Positions 1 through 10,030 of a stretch of 37,500 nt of DNA are shown in pieces. Source of the stretch: Cristatella mucedo (taxonomy: Eukaryota; Bryozoa; Phylactolaemata; Cristatellidae); the NCBI GenBank assembly GCA_009760855.2, contig WPIO01000009.1:9352501-9390000 (forward strand), written 5' to 3'. Both the position numbers and the translations under genes were made by a program. The notes below the pieces were generated by a model. It saw only the letters and a program-made list of their open reading frames with translations. It was not told where the DNA came from and ran no database searches. Every line of letters starts with the position of its first letter. Position 1 is the first letter of the stretch.

Positions 1-556
1 GGGACGCTATACAAATGAATTATATTTAATTATTTATTTAAGTGGCGAATCAAAAGCCACCGCTGGTGTAGGGAAGTGTGACTCAAGCCCAGACGAATCT
101 GCTCTACCGGCATGAAGAAGCGAAGTTGAAACAGCTGCTACCTGTTGTTATCTTTATTGGGGCGCGGCTGAAACACCCATTACGAAAGACCCCTTGCCAA
201 ACTAAAGACGCGACTTCTAGGATAGGCGCCTGTCCGCAAAGCCAGCGTTGCCTTTTGGCGTTTGTTTTCCTGAGTATGCATGTAGCGAGCAACCCGATCT
301 GTTCACACGCGCCGGTTCACCTATTCAGGTGCGCTCAGCGTCAAGAACGCCTGGCGTCGCCCAGGGCGCCAAGGACGCCTGGCGTCCTTGTCACTCAGTA
401 GCATTCGACGGCTGCGAATATGTCACGACCAGCTTTCCAGCCTTACAGTACAGAGGCACTGCAAGAAACGAGGGCGTGCTGTAGAAAAAAAAGAGTTTTA
501 TGAGATGTATCGGAGAATACATACAGAATAGACGATTGCAATAGTCTAGCAAAATA

Positions 557-558
<2 letters not shown>

Positions 559-631
<73 letters not shown>
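559..631. repeat. (GA)n microsatellite
   Basis: This is a pure GA dinucleotide run of about 36 copies upstream of the CpG island. The stretch 1-558 before it shows no convincing gene. Confidence 0.98.
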
Positions 632-633
<2 letters not shown>

Positions 634-799
634 GTGAGTGAGCGAGTGAGAGAGCTACAGTGAAAGAAAGTAGGCACTCAGCAAGCAGTCACGACGTGAC
701 GACCGTCAGGACGACAGCAGTCGTGCGTAGAGACACCTGACTTCGCGGTTGCAATCAGCGAGAGCCGACTATTGACCAACTCGTAAAAGCCCATCGGTG

Positions 800-1705
800 G
801 CGACGGGACAAAGGCGTCGGGTGGTTACGGCGGGTCGCCTGCCTCCGCGCCAGATGCGAACGCGGGCGTGTGCCTGCGCCGTGGACTAGTCGGCGGCGAC
901 TGGCGAACTGGCGAGCTTGACAGCCGCCGCCGCCAAACTGTCTCTTCGCTTCCTCAGCCGAGCAGCGTTCAGCTAGCTGCTCTGACAGCGAGCCCTGTGA
1001 CTCAAGACAGCACCAGCCGGCGCGCGAGGCGGGTTGCGGGACGGCTGCTGCCGATGAAGCGTGCGAGACGATCGATTAGCGGCCTTGATAGGATATCCCT
1101 CACTGCGTCGACTAGCGCCGTCCGATTGGGCTGGCAGGAGACCTTGGGCTGACCTTGGAGACCTTGGGGCCACAGACCGAGCTCGCGCTCGCGTCGCGCC
1201 GGAGCGCGCTAGGCGGCGGCTGGGCGCTGCCGGCGCGGCCGCGGTGGGTGCGCCGCCACAGCCGCCACCGGAGGCGGTCGCCGCCGCCGCCGCGCTCTCT
1301 CTCTCGCGCTCGCGCAGCGCGCGTGCGCCACTTCGCCGATGTGGGCGTGCTGCGCGGCGGCCGAATTTACGCGTCGAGCGCGGCTGCCCCGCCCCAAGGC
1401 CGTCTCGGTTTCTCGGCGCACAATGGGCGTCGTGTGCGACGCTCCTTAGGTAGTGGCCGAGAGCGGGCGCGGCTGAAACAATATAAGGCTCCAAGCGGCA
1501 GATAAAGAGCCAGCGGAGCCAGCGGAGCAGCAGCGGACAGCCCAGCAGTGGAAGCGGCGTCACGCCTTGTGCCGGCGGATTCGAGGCGCCGAGAGCGGCC
1601 GCGGGGGCGGCCGGCGCAAGCCACGAGCAGTGAGCCCCGCCGGGGCTTCGCCGAGGCGGCAGCGGCGGCAGCGGCGGCGGACGACAGACCGGCGCTACGC
1701 TCGTC
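800..1705 (+). promoter_or_regulatory. CpG-rich promoter region and 5' UTR with TATA-like box
   Basis: The stretch is very rich in CpG and has a TATA-like motif ATATAAGG at 1481-1488, which would place a transcription start near 1510. From there to 1705 no ATG occurs, so the ATG at 1706 would be the first one in the transcript. It has G at -3 and G at +4, a strong initiation context. The assignment to the proton channel gene rests on the exon that follows. The island continues into intron 1 to about 3.2 kb. No transcript data are available to me. Confidence 0.4.
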
Positions 1706-1737
1706 ATGGCCGCGGAGGCCGCTGGGGCTCTGGACAG
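1706..1737 (+). CDS. HVCN1-like: Hv1-like gene, predicted exon 1 (start codon, MAAEAAGALD + 2 nt)
   Basis: The exon encodes ten residues, MAAEAAGALD, then two bases AG, and is followed by a good donor (AG|GTGAGC at 1738). It ends in phase 2. The next coding exon at 13712 needs exactly two preceding bases, and the join gives a serine, so the phases agree. A match by chance has odds of about one in three. The exon lies in a CpG island, 29 bases after the last stop-free 5' UTR segment, in strong initiation context. Short Ala-rich first exons followed by a very long first intron (about 12 kb here) are common in animals. An unseen alternative first exon remains possible, so the assignment is moderate only. 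Confidence 0.42.
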
Positions 1738-1924
1738 GTGAGCGCTGCTGCGACCGCCGCCGCCGCCGCCGCCGCCGCAAAGTGGCGTCTGACGCCGCGT
1801 GTGGGTCGCTCGCGAAAAGAGAGACGGGCCCGCCTCCTACTACCAGGCGGCGGGCGCGCGCTGGGGGGCAAGACGGCGCGCGCTCGCGTTTTCCGGCGAC
1901 CATTGGGAGACGAGCTTGGGAACG

Positions 1925-2030
<106 letters not shown>

Positions 2031-3182
2031 GACGCTGCGCCCGCTTCTCGTGGTCGAGGCTGGGGCCTCGCCGCCACGCGGCGAAAGACATAGGGAGCGT
2101 TTCCGCGTTTCCGCGCGGCCGGAGGCGTCGCGAGCGCGTGGCGTGACGCGCACGCGCATGTTGTCCGAAGCTTGGCTTAGCGGCTCGAGAAACAGGCGGG
2201 GCGAGAATAGGCTCGGCGAGAGCTAACAATCCCCTCGTTCGCACCGGTTTGAACGAGCGCCGGAGCGGCGTGCCCGGGCTGGCGAGCGGAGGCCGGGACC
2301 GCTAGCGGCCTGGCAGAACGGCCGCCGGCAGCGGGCGGGGGCGAGCAACGGCGAGCGATCGACGCCGCGTCGATCGCTCGGCGCTCGCTGCAACGCAAGA
2401 CCCGCCGATTCTAGCCTCTCGGCGGCTGCCGCCGGCGAACCGAAGCGCGGCGCCCTCCGCGCGCGCCAGTACGTCTGAGCAGCCTACTCCCACCCAGCGC
2501 TCCCCTCGCCGCCCCAGGCGCCCCCCGGCGGAGGCGGCGGCGGGGGGGGGGGGCGGGGACGCCAGCTCCCGAGAAAAGCCTGCGGCCAGCTCGGCCGCAC
2601 GCCGGTGGGCCAAGGTCGCGACGGCCCGGCGATTCGCCTCCCGGAAGTAGGTGCCGAGCCAGCATGCAGACGCGGCAGTAGCGCCTGCACGCAGCTGGCG
2701 CGTCAGCGCCGGCTGCGGCCCCTTCGATCGACGCCGCCGAGTCGTCCTAGCGACGACTCGGCGAGAGCCGGCGTCGCGCGGGCGAGTTGGAACCGGCATT
2801 AACCGGCCGTCGGATCCTAGCGAGCGTCTCGCAGGATCTCCGCTCGCTGCTTAGCGGTCAAACCTTATTAGCCGCCGTCGAGCATTCTCTCTCTGAGTTC
2901 GGGCCCGCGGTTATCGAGCGCCGGCCCCGTCGCGGCGGCGGCGTCGGCCAGAGGCGCACCGAAGCGACCCCGTGGCCATCTTGGATGGCGTCCCCGCCGA
3001 GTTCTAGCCAATTTGAGAGCCGAGCCTACGAGCGACGGACGCGCAGGCATCGCTTCGGTACCGCTCGCACCCATCGACGGCGGCCGGTGGCCGGGGGGGG
3101 GGAGGGCTCCTACGGTTTCCGCCCGCTAACTCGGTCCGCTCAAGAGCAAGCAACTGAATGCAGATCAGTCGAAAGCGCCGAC

Positions 3183-3320
3183 TGATTATATATATATATA
3201 TATGTTGGGATATATATATATATATATGTTGGGATATATATATATATATGTTGGGATATATATATATATGTTGGGATATATATATATATATATGTTGGGA
3301 TATATATATATATATATGTT

Positions 3321-3365
<45 letters not shown>

Positions 3366-3377
3366 TGGGATATATAT
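3183..3377. repeat. (TA)n array punctuated by TGTTGGGA
   Basis: Runs of TA of varying length alternate with the 8-mer TGTTGGGA, about eight times in all. The same 8-mer is the outer end of the palindrome that follows, so array and palindrome probably share an origin. Confidence 0.9.
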
Positions 3378-3408
3378 ATGTTGGGAGAGCCGCTGGGGAG
3401 ACGGTGAG

Positions 3409-3462
<54 letters not shown>

Positions 3463-3493
3463 CTCACCGTCTCCCCAGCGGCTCTCCCAACAT
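3378..3493. repeat. 116-bp perfect palindrome with (TA)n centre
   Basis: The left arm starts ATGTTGGGAGAGCCGCTGGG, continues GAGACGGTGAGCAAATATA, and is matched base for base by the right arm ending ...GCTCTCCCAACAT at 3493. The centre is (TA)n. The whole can form a hairpin or cruciform with no mismatch. It lies in intron 1. It could be a fold-back element, a template-switch duplication or an assembly artefact. Confidence 0.93.
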
Positions 3494-3755
3494 CGACCGG
3501 CTCAACGGCTTCCCACTCGGAGCTGCCGCTCGAACGTGTCTCGCAGTTTATTGCCCCGCGCCAAATCGCGAATCGCGCCATCGTTAGTCCGACTCGTGCG
3601 TCCTCATCAGTCCATCGCCGCCATCAGGCTTTCGACGGTCCATTAACTGGCCGCAGCGCCATTAGTGCCAATGAGGGTCATGAGTGGCAGCGGACCATAA
3701 ATCAACCACATTCCCACACGATCTCCAGGTCGCAGCTACCGAACGTCCGCGTCGC

Positions 3756-4460
3756 TCATTTCAATAGAGCGTGGACTCGGCTGGCCGAGCTGGCTTTTGC
3801 ACTGTCCGCGTAGGATGAGTACAACCAGGCCGACACGCCCTCTTCAGCCCATTCAGTCTCGGCCTCTGATCGTACCGATCCATCCGGCCTTGCTTCCGTC
3901 CGCCTCCGGCGAAGCGCTGCAGCGTGCCTGCTCACGGCGTCTATCTCAACCCCAACTCCTGGCCGGACGCCATCGTCCTCGTAGTCCATCTGCGGACTTT
4001 GCCACTGGTACCTGTGAAGCTGGAGGCTTGGCGAGCTCGCTCTGGGTAGCGAGAGCCAGACTGTACCAGGAGACCATATCGAGAATGATCCCACCGCTGC
4101 CACCACGCTCTCAATAGTGCATCGATGCCGCTCAACGATCTCGTTCCCCGACGGGCGATAGGCGCAGCGAAAGAGCACGGTCGTGCCCCATAGCTCGCAT
4201 AGCGGCACGAGCACCTCCAATTTAAAGACAGCGGCTTTATCTAGCAACAGCTGACTGGGCGAGCCGAGCTCGCTTGCCGAGTACCGAGGCTCCGGCTCGT
4301 CGATCAAAGCTGTGGCACTCTCGTCCTGCCGCCTCGGCCAGATTGCGAACCTACTCGGCCGACGGTCTTCAGTACGGCTCGCCATGGAAATGCGAGACGT
4401 CGCATGCCAATCTTTGCCAATCTTTGCACGGCCGGAACGGAAAGGCCGCCAAGGCTTCAC
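3756..4460 (-). pseudogene. Integrase remnant of a Ty3/Gypsy-like LTR retrotransposon
   Basis: The minus-strand frame reads LCELWGTTVLFRCAYRPSGN and then EIVERHRCTIE. This is the end of a retroviral-type integrase core: the YxPxGN...VER stretch contains the last acidic residue of the DDE triad. It is followed by HRYQWQSPQMDYEDD, like the region after the core in metazoan Ty3/Gypsy elements. The N-terminal zinc finger and first two acidic residues are not clear in this frame. The element lies antisense in intron 1 of the Hv1-like gene, in the same orientation as the protease and gag remnants above it. The usual reverse transcriptase-RNase H block is not seen between them, so it is internally deleted or scrambled. 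Confidence 0.7.
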
Positions 4461-5029
4461 GATTCTGGCGCTGGGTCAACCGACCTGCAGCGAAAGCACG
4501 ATCGAGCAACGCTCTCAGCCCGACTGCGGGCGATCTTGGCCTCTGGGAAGCTCAGTTGAGCAAGTTGGCTTAAGAGATCGATCAATGCCGATACGGTGCT
4601 TATCAGGGAAGGCGCGGAGATCGATCGTTCTGCCGTCGGGTCCGCCAGCGGCCGCTACAGAAGGCTACACTGAGCTTCGTCGGCCGTGCCTGAGGCTGCT
4701 CTTCGGTGTGATTAGGTTTCCATCTAATGATGATGGGGCACGCGAGTAAGGGGATCCACTTTATTCTCGCTCGACGGAGCAAGATGAACGGAGACATGCG
4801 AGTTCGTCCTCGAATTGTGTCGTCGAGCAGCGCCAGGCGCCGACGTATAAGCGCCTTCTCCAAGCCCTCTCGCGTGAACTGGCACCGTCACCGTCACCCG
4901 AGCACAGCAATCGAAGTCGGCTCCGATCACTATCACTGTCGCTACGGAGTCCTCGACGACGACAACAGAATCCAGGCTCCTATCCTCGACGACGATCAAT
5001 CCTCGACGACAACAGAATCCTGGCTATCG

Positions 5030-5436
5030 CTATGTTGACACACCTTTCAGCGCCGACTCCAACTTGGCCACGTAGCATGCATCGAGTTGTCTGCCTTGAC
5101 ACGACGCGTCCTCGCCGTCGGCGCTTATTCGCACGCCTCCAAGACACCGCACGGAATCCATGCCGAGCGGCAAATCATGGCCTGGTAAGATGTTGGTCAC
5201 GAGGTAGCTAAAATGCACCAGTCATCCACGAATGTCGACATCCACGAATGTCGACATCCGCGCCGAACATATGCACATCTGCGAACAGTCTTCTCGCACA
5301 GTCCACCATTACGGCCTTCAGCTCGCTGAAGGGGCTCGGGCAGAGAAGCATCGCTTAGCAATCGGAATATCACGGAATGCGAGCAGCCGTTGTCAAAGAG
5401 AGCCTCCGCCGAACGACCGCCAAACGCAGCCCTCAC
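5030..5436 (-). pseudogene. Aspartic protease remnant of the same Gypsy-like element
   Basis: One minus-strand frame (5197-5436) contains ALFDNGCSHSVI, like the retropepsin motif AL(I/F)DTGASHSF(I), but the catalytic D-T/S-G is DNG. The next frame (5030-5218) has ILPGHDLPLGMDSVRCLGGV, like the end of the protease domain (ILGMDWL). The two parts are in different frames, so the copy is broken. Order and strand fit gag, then protease, then integrase. Confidence 0.6.
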
Positions 5437-5481
5437 GAAGGCCTTCGCCGGGGGATACGCCGTAGTGCGCGGTCTCCTTAC

Positions 5482-5694
5482 TCATTTTTTTGGGTGCGCC
5501 GTAGTGATCGCATCGATCAAACATGCTGACTCTATGTGCCCAGAATGGCCGCAAAGAAAGCACAAGATTAACCTGTTTCGCTGCGAGTGGTGTGCGCAGT
5601 TCCAGGCAACGTGGTCAGAATCTTTACACGGGAAGCAGATGACACGCCTTGACAGGACGATCGTCTCGTCCACCACGCCTCGCGCCACAACCAC
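5482..5694 (-). pseudogene. Gag-like fragment with two CCHC zinc knuckles
   Basis: The 70-residue minus-strand frame has two zinc knuckles with exact CX2CX4HX4C spacing: CFPCKDSDHVAWNC (residues 20-33) and CFLCGHSGHIESAC (45-58), at 5521-5637. Tandem knuckles are typical of the nucleocapsid part of LTR retrotransposon Gag. It lies just upstream, in element orientation, of the protease remnant. No LTRs were recognised at either end. Confidence 0.7.
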
Positions 5695-5698
5695 TTTT

Positions 5699-5956
5699 CT
5701 GCTGCCGACAACGGCTCATCCTTTTCAGCGGTCCTGAGCTGCTACTTCCATACTACTCACTACCTCAACAGCTCTCCTGACTCTGCTATGCTTCCCACTT
5801 TCTCTTTGTTGTTTGAGACGAAGTCTGTTGGCTACCGAATGCGTACCGAAAGCCGCTTAGGCTGAGTGCGCTATACAAAACTCTCCTGCGTAACATCCAC
5901 ATGGTCTTTTTGACTTTGTGGAGTTACAGACGGAGATACATTACATTACGTTACAC
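5699..5956 (+). mobile_element. LINE family B, 3' end fragment with (ATTAC)n tail
   Basis: The sequence from CTGCTGCCGACAACGGCTCA to GGAGTTACAGACGGAGATAC is nearly the same as 19477-19719, the 3' end of the family B LINE nested in intron 2. Here it ends in a short ATTAC-type tail (ACATTACATTACG). It abuts the Gypsy-like gag fragment. It is a 5'-truncated copy with no protein. Confidence 0.85.
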
Positions 5957-6380
5957 AGGTCTGCCGCGTATATGTCAACCGTCTCGCCTGCACCCAACTC
6001 TCGGCTTGGAAGCTCGTCGTACGCACGGAAACGATCAGGCGACAATGCTGTTGTTAGCGGCCTCTTTATCGTGAGATATTTCGCCTTGTCCTCCTTATTC
6101 AGTCCCTGACGCATTGCGAAAGTACCTCCAGTAAGAAACAGTGGCCACAACTTCTTCACTTGTCTGTGGCACTATGCAGCCCCGAAACAACCTCGAATCG
6201 AATAGTTGAAGCGACTGGCGGTCGGCTAAGAGCGGCGCCGCTCGCTGCCGCCAGTCTCGCCGGCCGCGAAACCGAGCGGTCTCGCTGGCCGCCGAGCGAG
6301 GCGAGCTGGTCACTTCCGGAACAAAACGACCAGGTTTCCATTCGCCTCCGTGACAACTTTTTTCTTACTGCATGCTCTTC

Positions 6381-6460
6381 GTGATCACCTGTGCACGTGA
6401 TCACCTGTGCACGTGATCATCTGTGCACGTGATCGTCTGTGCACGTGATCCTCTGTGCAT
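6381..6460. repeat. 16-bp minisatellite, five copies, each with an E-box
   Basis: The unit GTGATCACCTGTGCAC occurs five times in tandem, with changes mainly at positions 7-8. The junctions create CACGTG palindromes, which are E-boxes, and the first two units also hold TGATCA. It lies in intron 1 of the Hv1-like gene. No gene is seen in the flanks 5960-6380. Confidence 0.95.
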
Positions 6461-6654
6461 GATTCAGCTCGCTTCAGGCTGCCAGCTGGAGATCCTACCT
6501 ACTAGCTGGTGGCCGCGAGAGTGTCTCAATGCTTTAAGCACTTTTGTACGGTTGTCTTGGAAGGAAGCTTGTTTGCTGCTGCATACTTGACGCCGCGCGT
6601 GCGACTCATCCTGACATATCAGTTCTCTCGCAGCGAACCACACAGCGCACACAG

Positions 6655-6716
6655 GACAGAGATTTAGTTCTCTCAGGGCACTACACGAGTGACCAAATAT
6701 TGCTATTATAATTATT
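6655..6716 (+). mobile_element. LINE family A, decayed 3' tail
   Basis: The segment GAGATTTAGTTCTCTCAGGG and the following CACTACACGAGTGAC match the family A 3' end (GAGATTAAGTTCTCTGAGGG, CGCTTTATCAAGTG), followed by an AT-rich remnant of the ATT tail. Confidence 0.6.
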
Positions 6717-6719
6717 TCG

Positions 6720-9340
6720 CAGCACCTAAAAGAAGCGCCGCGAACACTCGTCGGCGCTCGAGTCAGGACCGCCCGCAAGCTACGAAGATGATGGGGATCG
6801 CAGAGATGGATGGGGATCGCAGATATGGGGATCCAAGCGTGTCACCTTCGTGACACGAGAACGGCCCCGAACCGCTTATCGCACTGTGATCAGCGGCGGG
6901 AAATTACTAGACAATTACCTAGATTGCTGGGACTCACGCGCGGGTGCGCCATTGGCAGCCGCCGCTTGGGCGTGACACGGCCCGCCCTCCCATCAGTAGC
7001 TACTACAATTGTCATCTGTAAAAATGGCGTCTGTTATTATCTCGCCTTGTGCTGCAGTTGGGCTCGGCTTATGTAACTCGTAGCTCAAAGTGCGTGCGCA
7101 GCAGGAGATACACCCACGAACCGAAGCCAGTATGCAATGCGGACATTTAGCATGCAGCGAGCAAGCGCAGACGAACTGGAGGTCAATGGGCGGGCTGGAG
7201 CGGGGGATGGGGTGTGGGGCGTGGCGGGGGGGGGGCGGGGCTGGCAGGAACGAGCAGGGTGGGGCGGTGGGCGGGGCCGCGCTTCTCCTAACGCTTCTTC
7301 AGATTTTCCGATGACAAAAGACAATCGCGGCGTGATTTACAGTAACGCGAATGATAGCGGATTCCTCGGACTTCTGCGTTCGGGGTTTCGGATTCGTGCA
7401 CAGCGACTCCAGCAATTTCAGGGGCAGCCAGCTTGTCTCGCCGCCACAATTCGTACACTGCAGGTAGGGCTTGAGGTGAACTTCTTCAACTCAAACTAGC
7501 CGATTGCTGAAGTCTCTCGGTCTGCCAGCGCCAGGCGGTAAGCGTCTCAGCGAGCGGACGCGCGGGTGGCGTCGCAGCTCCGGCAGGGAGCCGCGTGCTC
7601 GAAAACACGAGCGCGAAAGCCCCGCTCTCGCACCGATCTCGCAGCGACGGCGGACTCGCGTCGCTGTCGGGCCGCAGCTGCGCCGGACGCCGGAAGTAGC
7701 GTGCGACGCTGGCTCGAGCGACGCGCCAAGAAGCCGACTACAGTCGCCGCAGAGCGCGGGGGCGCCAACTAATCAATGTTTCAATGCGTGGACGGCGGTG
7801 GTGGTGGTGGGGGTGGGGCAGAGACGCCAGCCGCCGGTAGCTTCAGCGCCGGTGAGCTCCGGCTCAGCAGAGGACGGCGTCTCTACGTCACCCTCCGGTC
7901 TGTCAGCCGTGTCTCTCAGCGGAACGGAGACGCTACTTTTGTACGACTTGGTGACTTGGCTGTGGACTCCATTCGTTTCGGGATCGTGCGAACGACGACT
8001 CGCCCGAAGGGAAAGTGCAACGCATCGCGCAGCGGAGCCCGGCGGCAGGGGGCGTTTGCCCCGCCCCCGCCCCCACACCGCACCTAGAGCGGGGTAGCGA
8101 CCTGGGTCGCACTCTGTTCCTAAATCCACTGACCGTAGGCGATGACGAAACTGTCTCCGTCTTCCACTAGACGAGCAATCCCCGAGCTCGTGTCGTACAA
8201 ATGCTACGATTGTGTACCGTAGTTTTGCATCGCTCGCGGCTCTGACCCCCGGGGTGAAATTCTGGCGTGTCTTGCCACCACCGAGACCAGGCGGAAGTGT
8301 AATGGGACGGAGCTCCCCGGATGGAACGCTTGGCTCCGCCGCTGCCACCACGGCTTGCCTCCTCGTCTGTAGACGTTTTAGTTTTAGTGGGGTATAGTAT
8401 CGGAGGCTCTTCTGTGGTCTCTCCGCACGGCGCGGCGCGGCGCGGCGGATAATTGCCGATTTACGCGCATCCTTCGAGAAAGCGGTGAGCGCGGTCGCGG
8501 CGATTCGCAGTCGGTCTAGTGGTCAGCATTTAACTTCCACGCGAAAGCAGACGTCCATGCATCAAAGGATGCATTGCATTGCACGTCCGTCAGCGCAGCG
8601 TCAGACCTCGGCAAGCAGCGCGACATTCCGAAAGCATTTCAGCGCGGTCTTTATCTTTATTTATCGGAACCATGGCGGCGACTCATGCTGGCGCCGCAGC
8701 CTTTAGAAGCGGGCAAGGAATGACGCTCCCTTCTCAGCCGCAAAAACAATTGTGAGGCATATTTGCTTGAATGCTTGCCGCCATTGTCCAGGACGGCTGG
8801 TCTAGCTCAGTTCGATCTATGGGAACTATTAGCTCGCTTGCAAACGCTGACCGCGCGCTCCCCAAAACCGAAGCCTGCACAAGTCAAAAGGTCAAAAGTT
8901 GAACTCCACAAATAATGCCAACGCCCAGAGAAGGGCTGCTGGACTAGTTTACCGAGACGTACCCTCGGGTTGACAATAATCCAAGCAATTACAAGCACTC
9001 GGAATTTCGTTCACGTCGGTGGCTTGGACCTTATCGGATAACGCGGCCTGCTCGCCTATTGCCGACTTCGCAGCAGCCTGCGGCGGCTGACCTCGGGTGA
9101 CTCCGAGTAAAGCCGTCGGTTGAGACGTCGGTTGACCAGTGAGCAGTTCGACAGGCACAGTTGACACACTCCGGCTTGGCCCGGCCCTATCTTCGCCTCA
9201 GGAGCAGGCCACGGTCGCTCTGTGGGCCGGCTTGCCTCAAGGCACGCTAGACGAATCTGCTGCCATCGGGCCCATTTCTGCTCAATCCTCCGTCCGACCA
9301 GCCGTCGCTGAGACTCGCCGACGTTCTTGAAGAGTTTCCA
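6720..9340. other. Intronic sequence without a supported gene
   Basis: The stretch includes a G9 run near 7228 and a CpG-rich part at about 7500-8450 with long frames on both strands. None shows a domain, a splice pattern or a codon signature that I can defend. It could hold an unrecognised promoter or exon. Confidence 0.5.
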
Positions 9341-9378
9341 GAATATCTCCTGAAGCATCTTCATGCAATCAGGGTGTC

Positions 9379-10030
9379 CTCTTTCAAAGTGACCTTTCAC
9401 TAGACGACTACATCATCTCAATAGCTGTGTCTGCCTACTTTCAGCTATGTAACATTGCACATATTACAGCTGGTGTAGACAAGCTGGTTCATGCAACTGT
9501 GACGTCTCGTCACGGCTTATGATAGTCACCACTTTAAAGTCTTCCAGTGTGTACAATCTGATGCTTACCGCTGGTACAAAGCTCTGCAGCTAAGCTATCT
9601 GAGGTGTACGTTGCTATTGCCATACCACACCAGACCACTTGTCACTGGCCTGCACTTTCTCCCCCATCAAGCAATGCATCAAGTTCAAAGTGCTTTCCTT
9701 TTGAGGTACTCCATTTAAAGTCCCCCATCTTCTTGCTCGAGCCTAACTACATAAATTACTTCCCGATCAGGCTCGGCATAGTCCCACTCTCTCTTCTCAT
9801 TCAACTCGCTTAGCTGTACCTCTGATCTACCTCAATTTCTTTCGAGATTATGCCGGTAGTTCGAATGCTCCTAAAGGCCTGAACTAACTCCAGGCTGACG
9901 TCACGACACTTCCTGACACGAAGACATTTAAAAAGAAGCTAAAACTCACATATTCCTCGCATCATTTGCTGGGTCCGAGTGAATTGCTGCTTGTGCCTCG
10001 AGATGACGCTGTGCATGCTATCATTGACCG
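9379..10030 (+). pseudogene. LINE family A-related fragment, heavily decayed
   Basis: The DNA around 9384-9520 matches the reverse transcriptase C-terminal part of the family A copy at 16160-16320 (FQSDLSLD, SAYFQL.NIA, KLVHA.VTSR). A later part near 9855-9960 matches its C-terminus (YAPKAWN... TFKKKLK). Many stops and frameshifts separate the blocks. Confidence 0.7.

Noticed and set aside
3004-3813. ORFs rich in IYIYIY / MLGYIYI
   Set aside because: Translation of the (TA)n-TGTTGGGA array and palindrome.
7504-8351. Overlapping 190-codon ORFs on both strands in a CpG-rich part of intron 1
   Set aside because: Both frames are equally open and compositionally biased; neither shows a motif.
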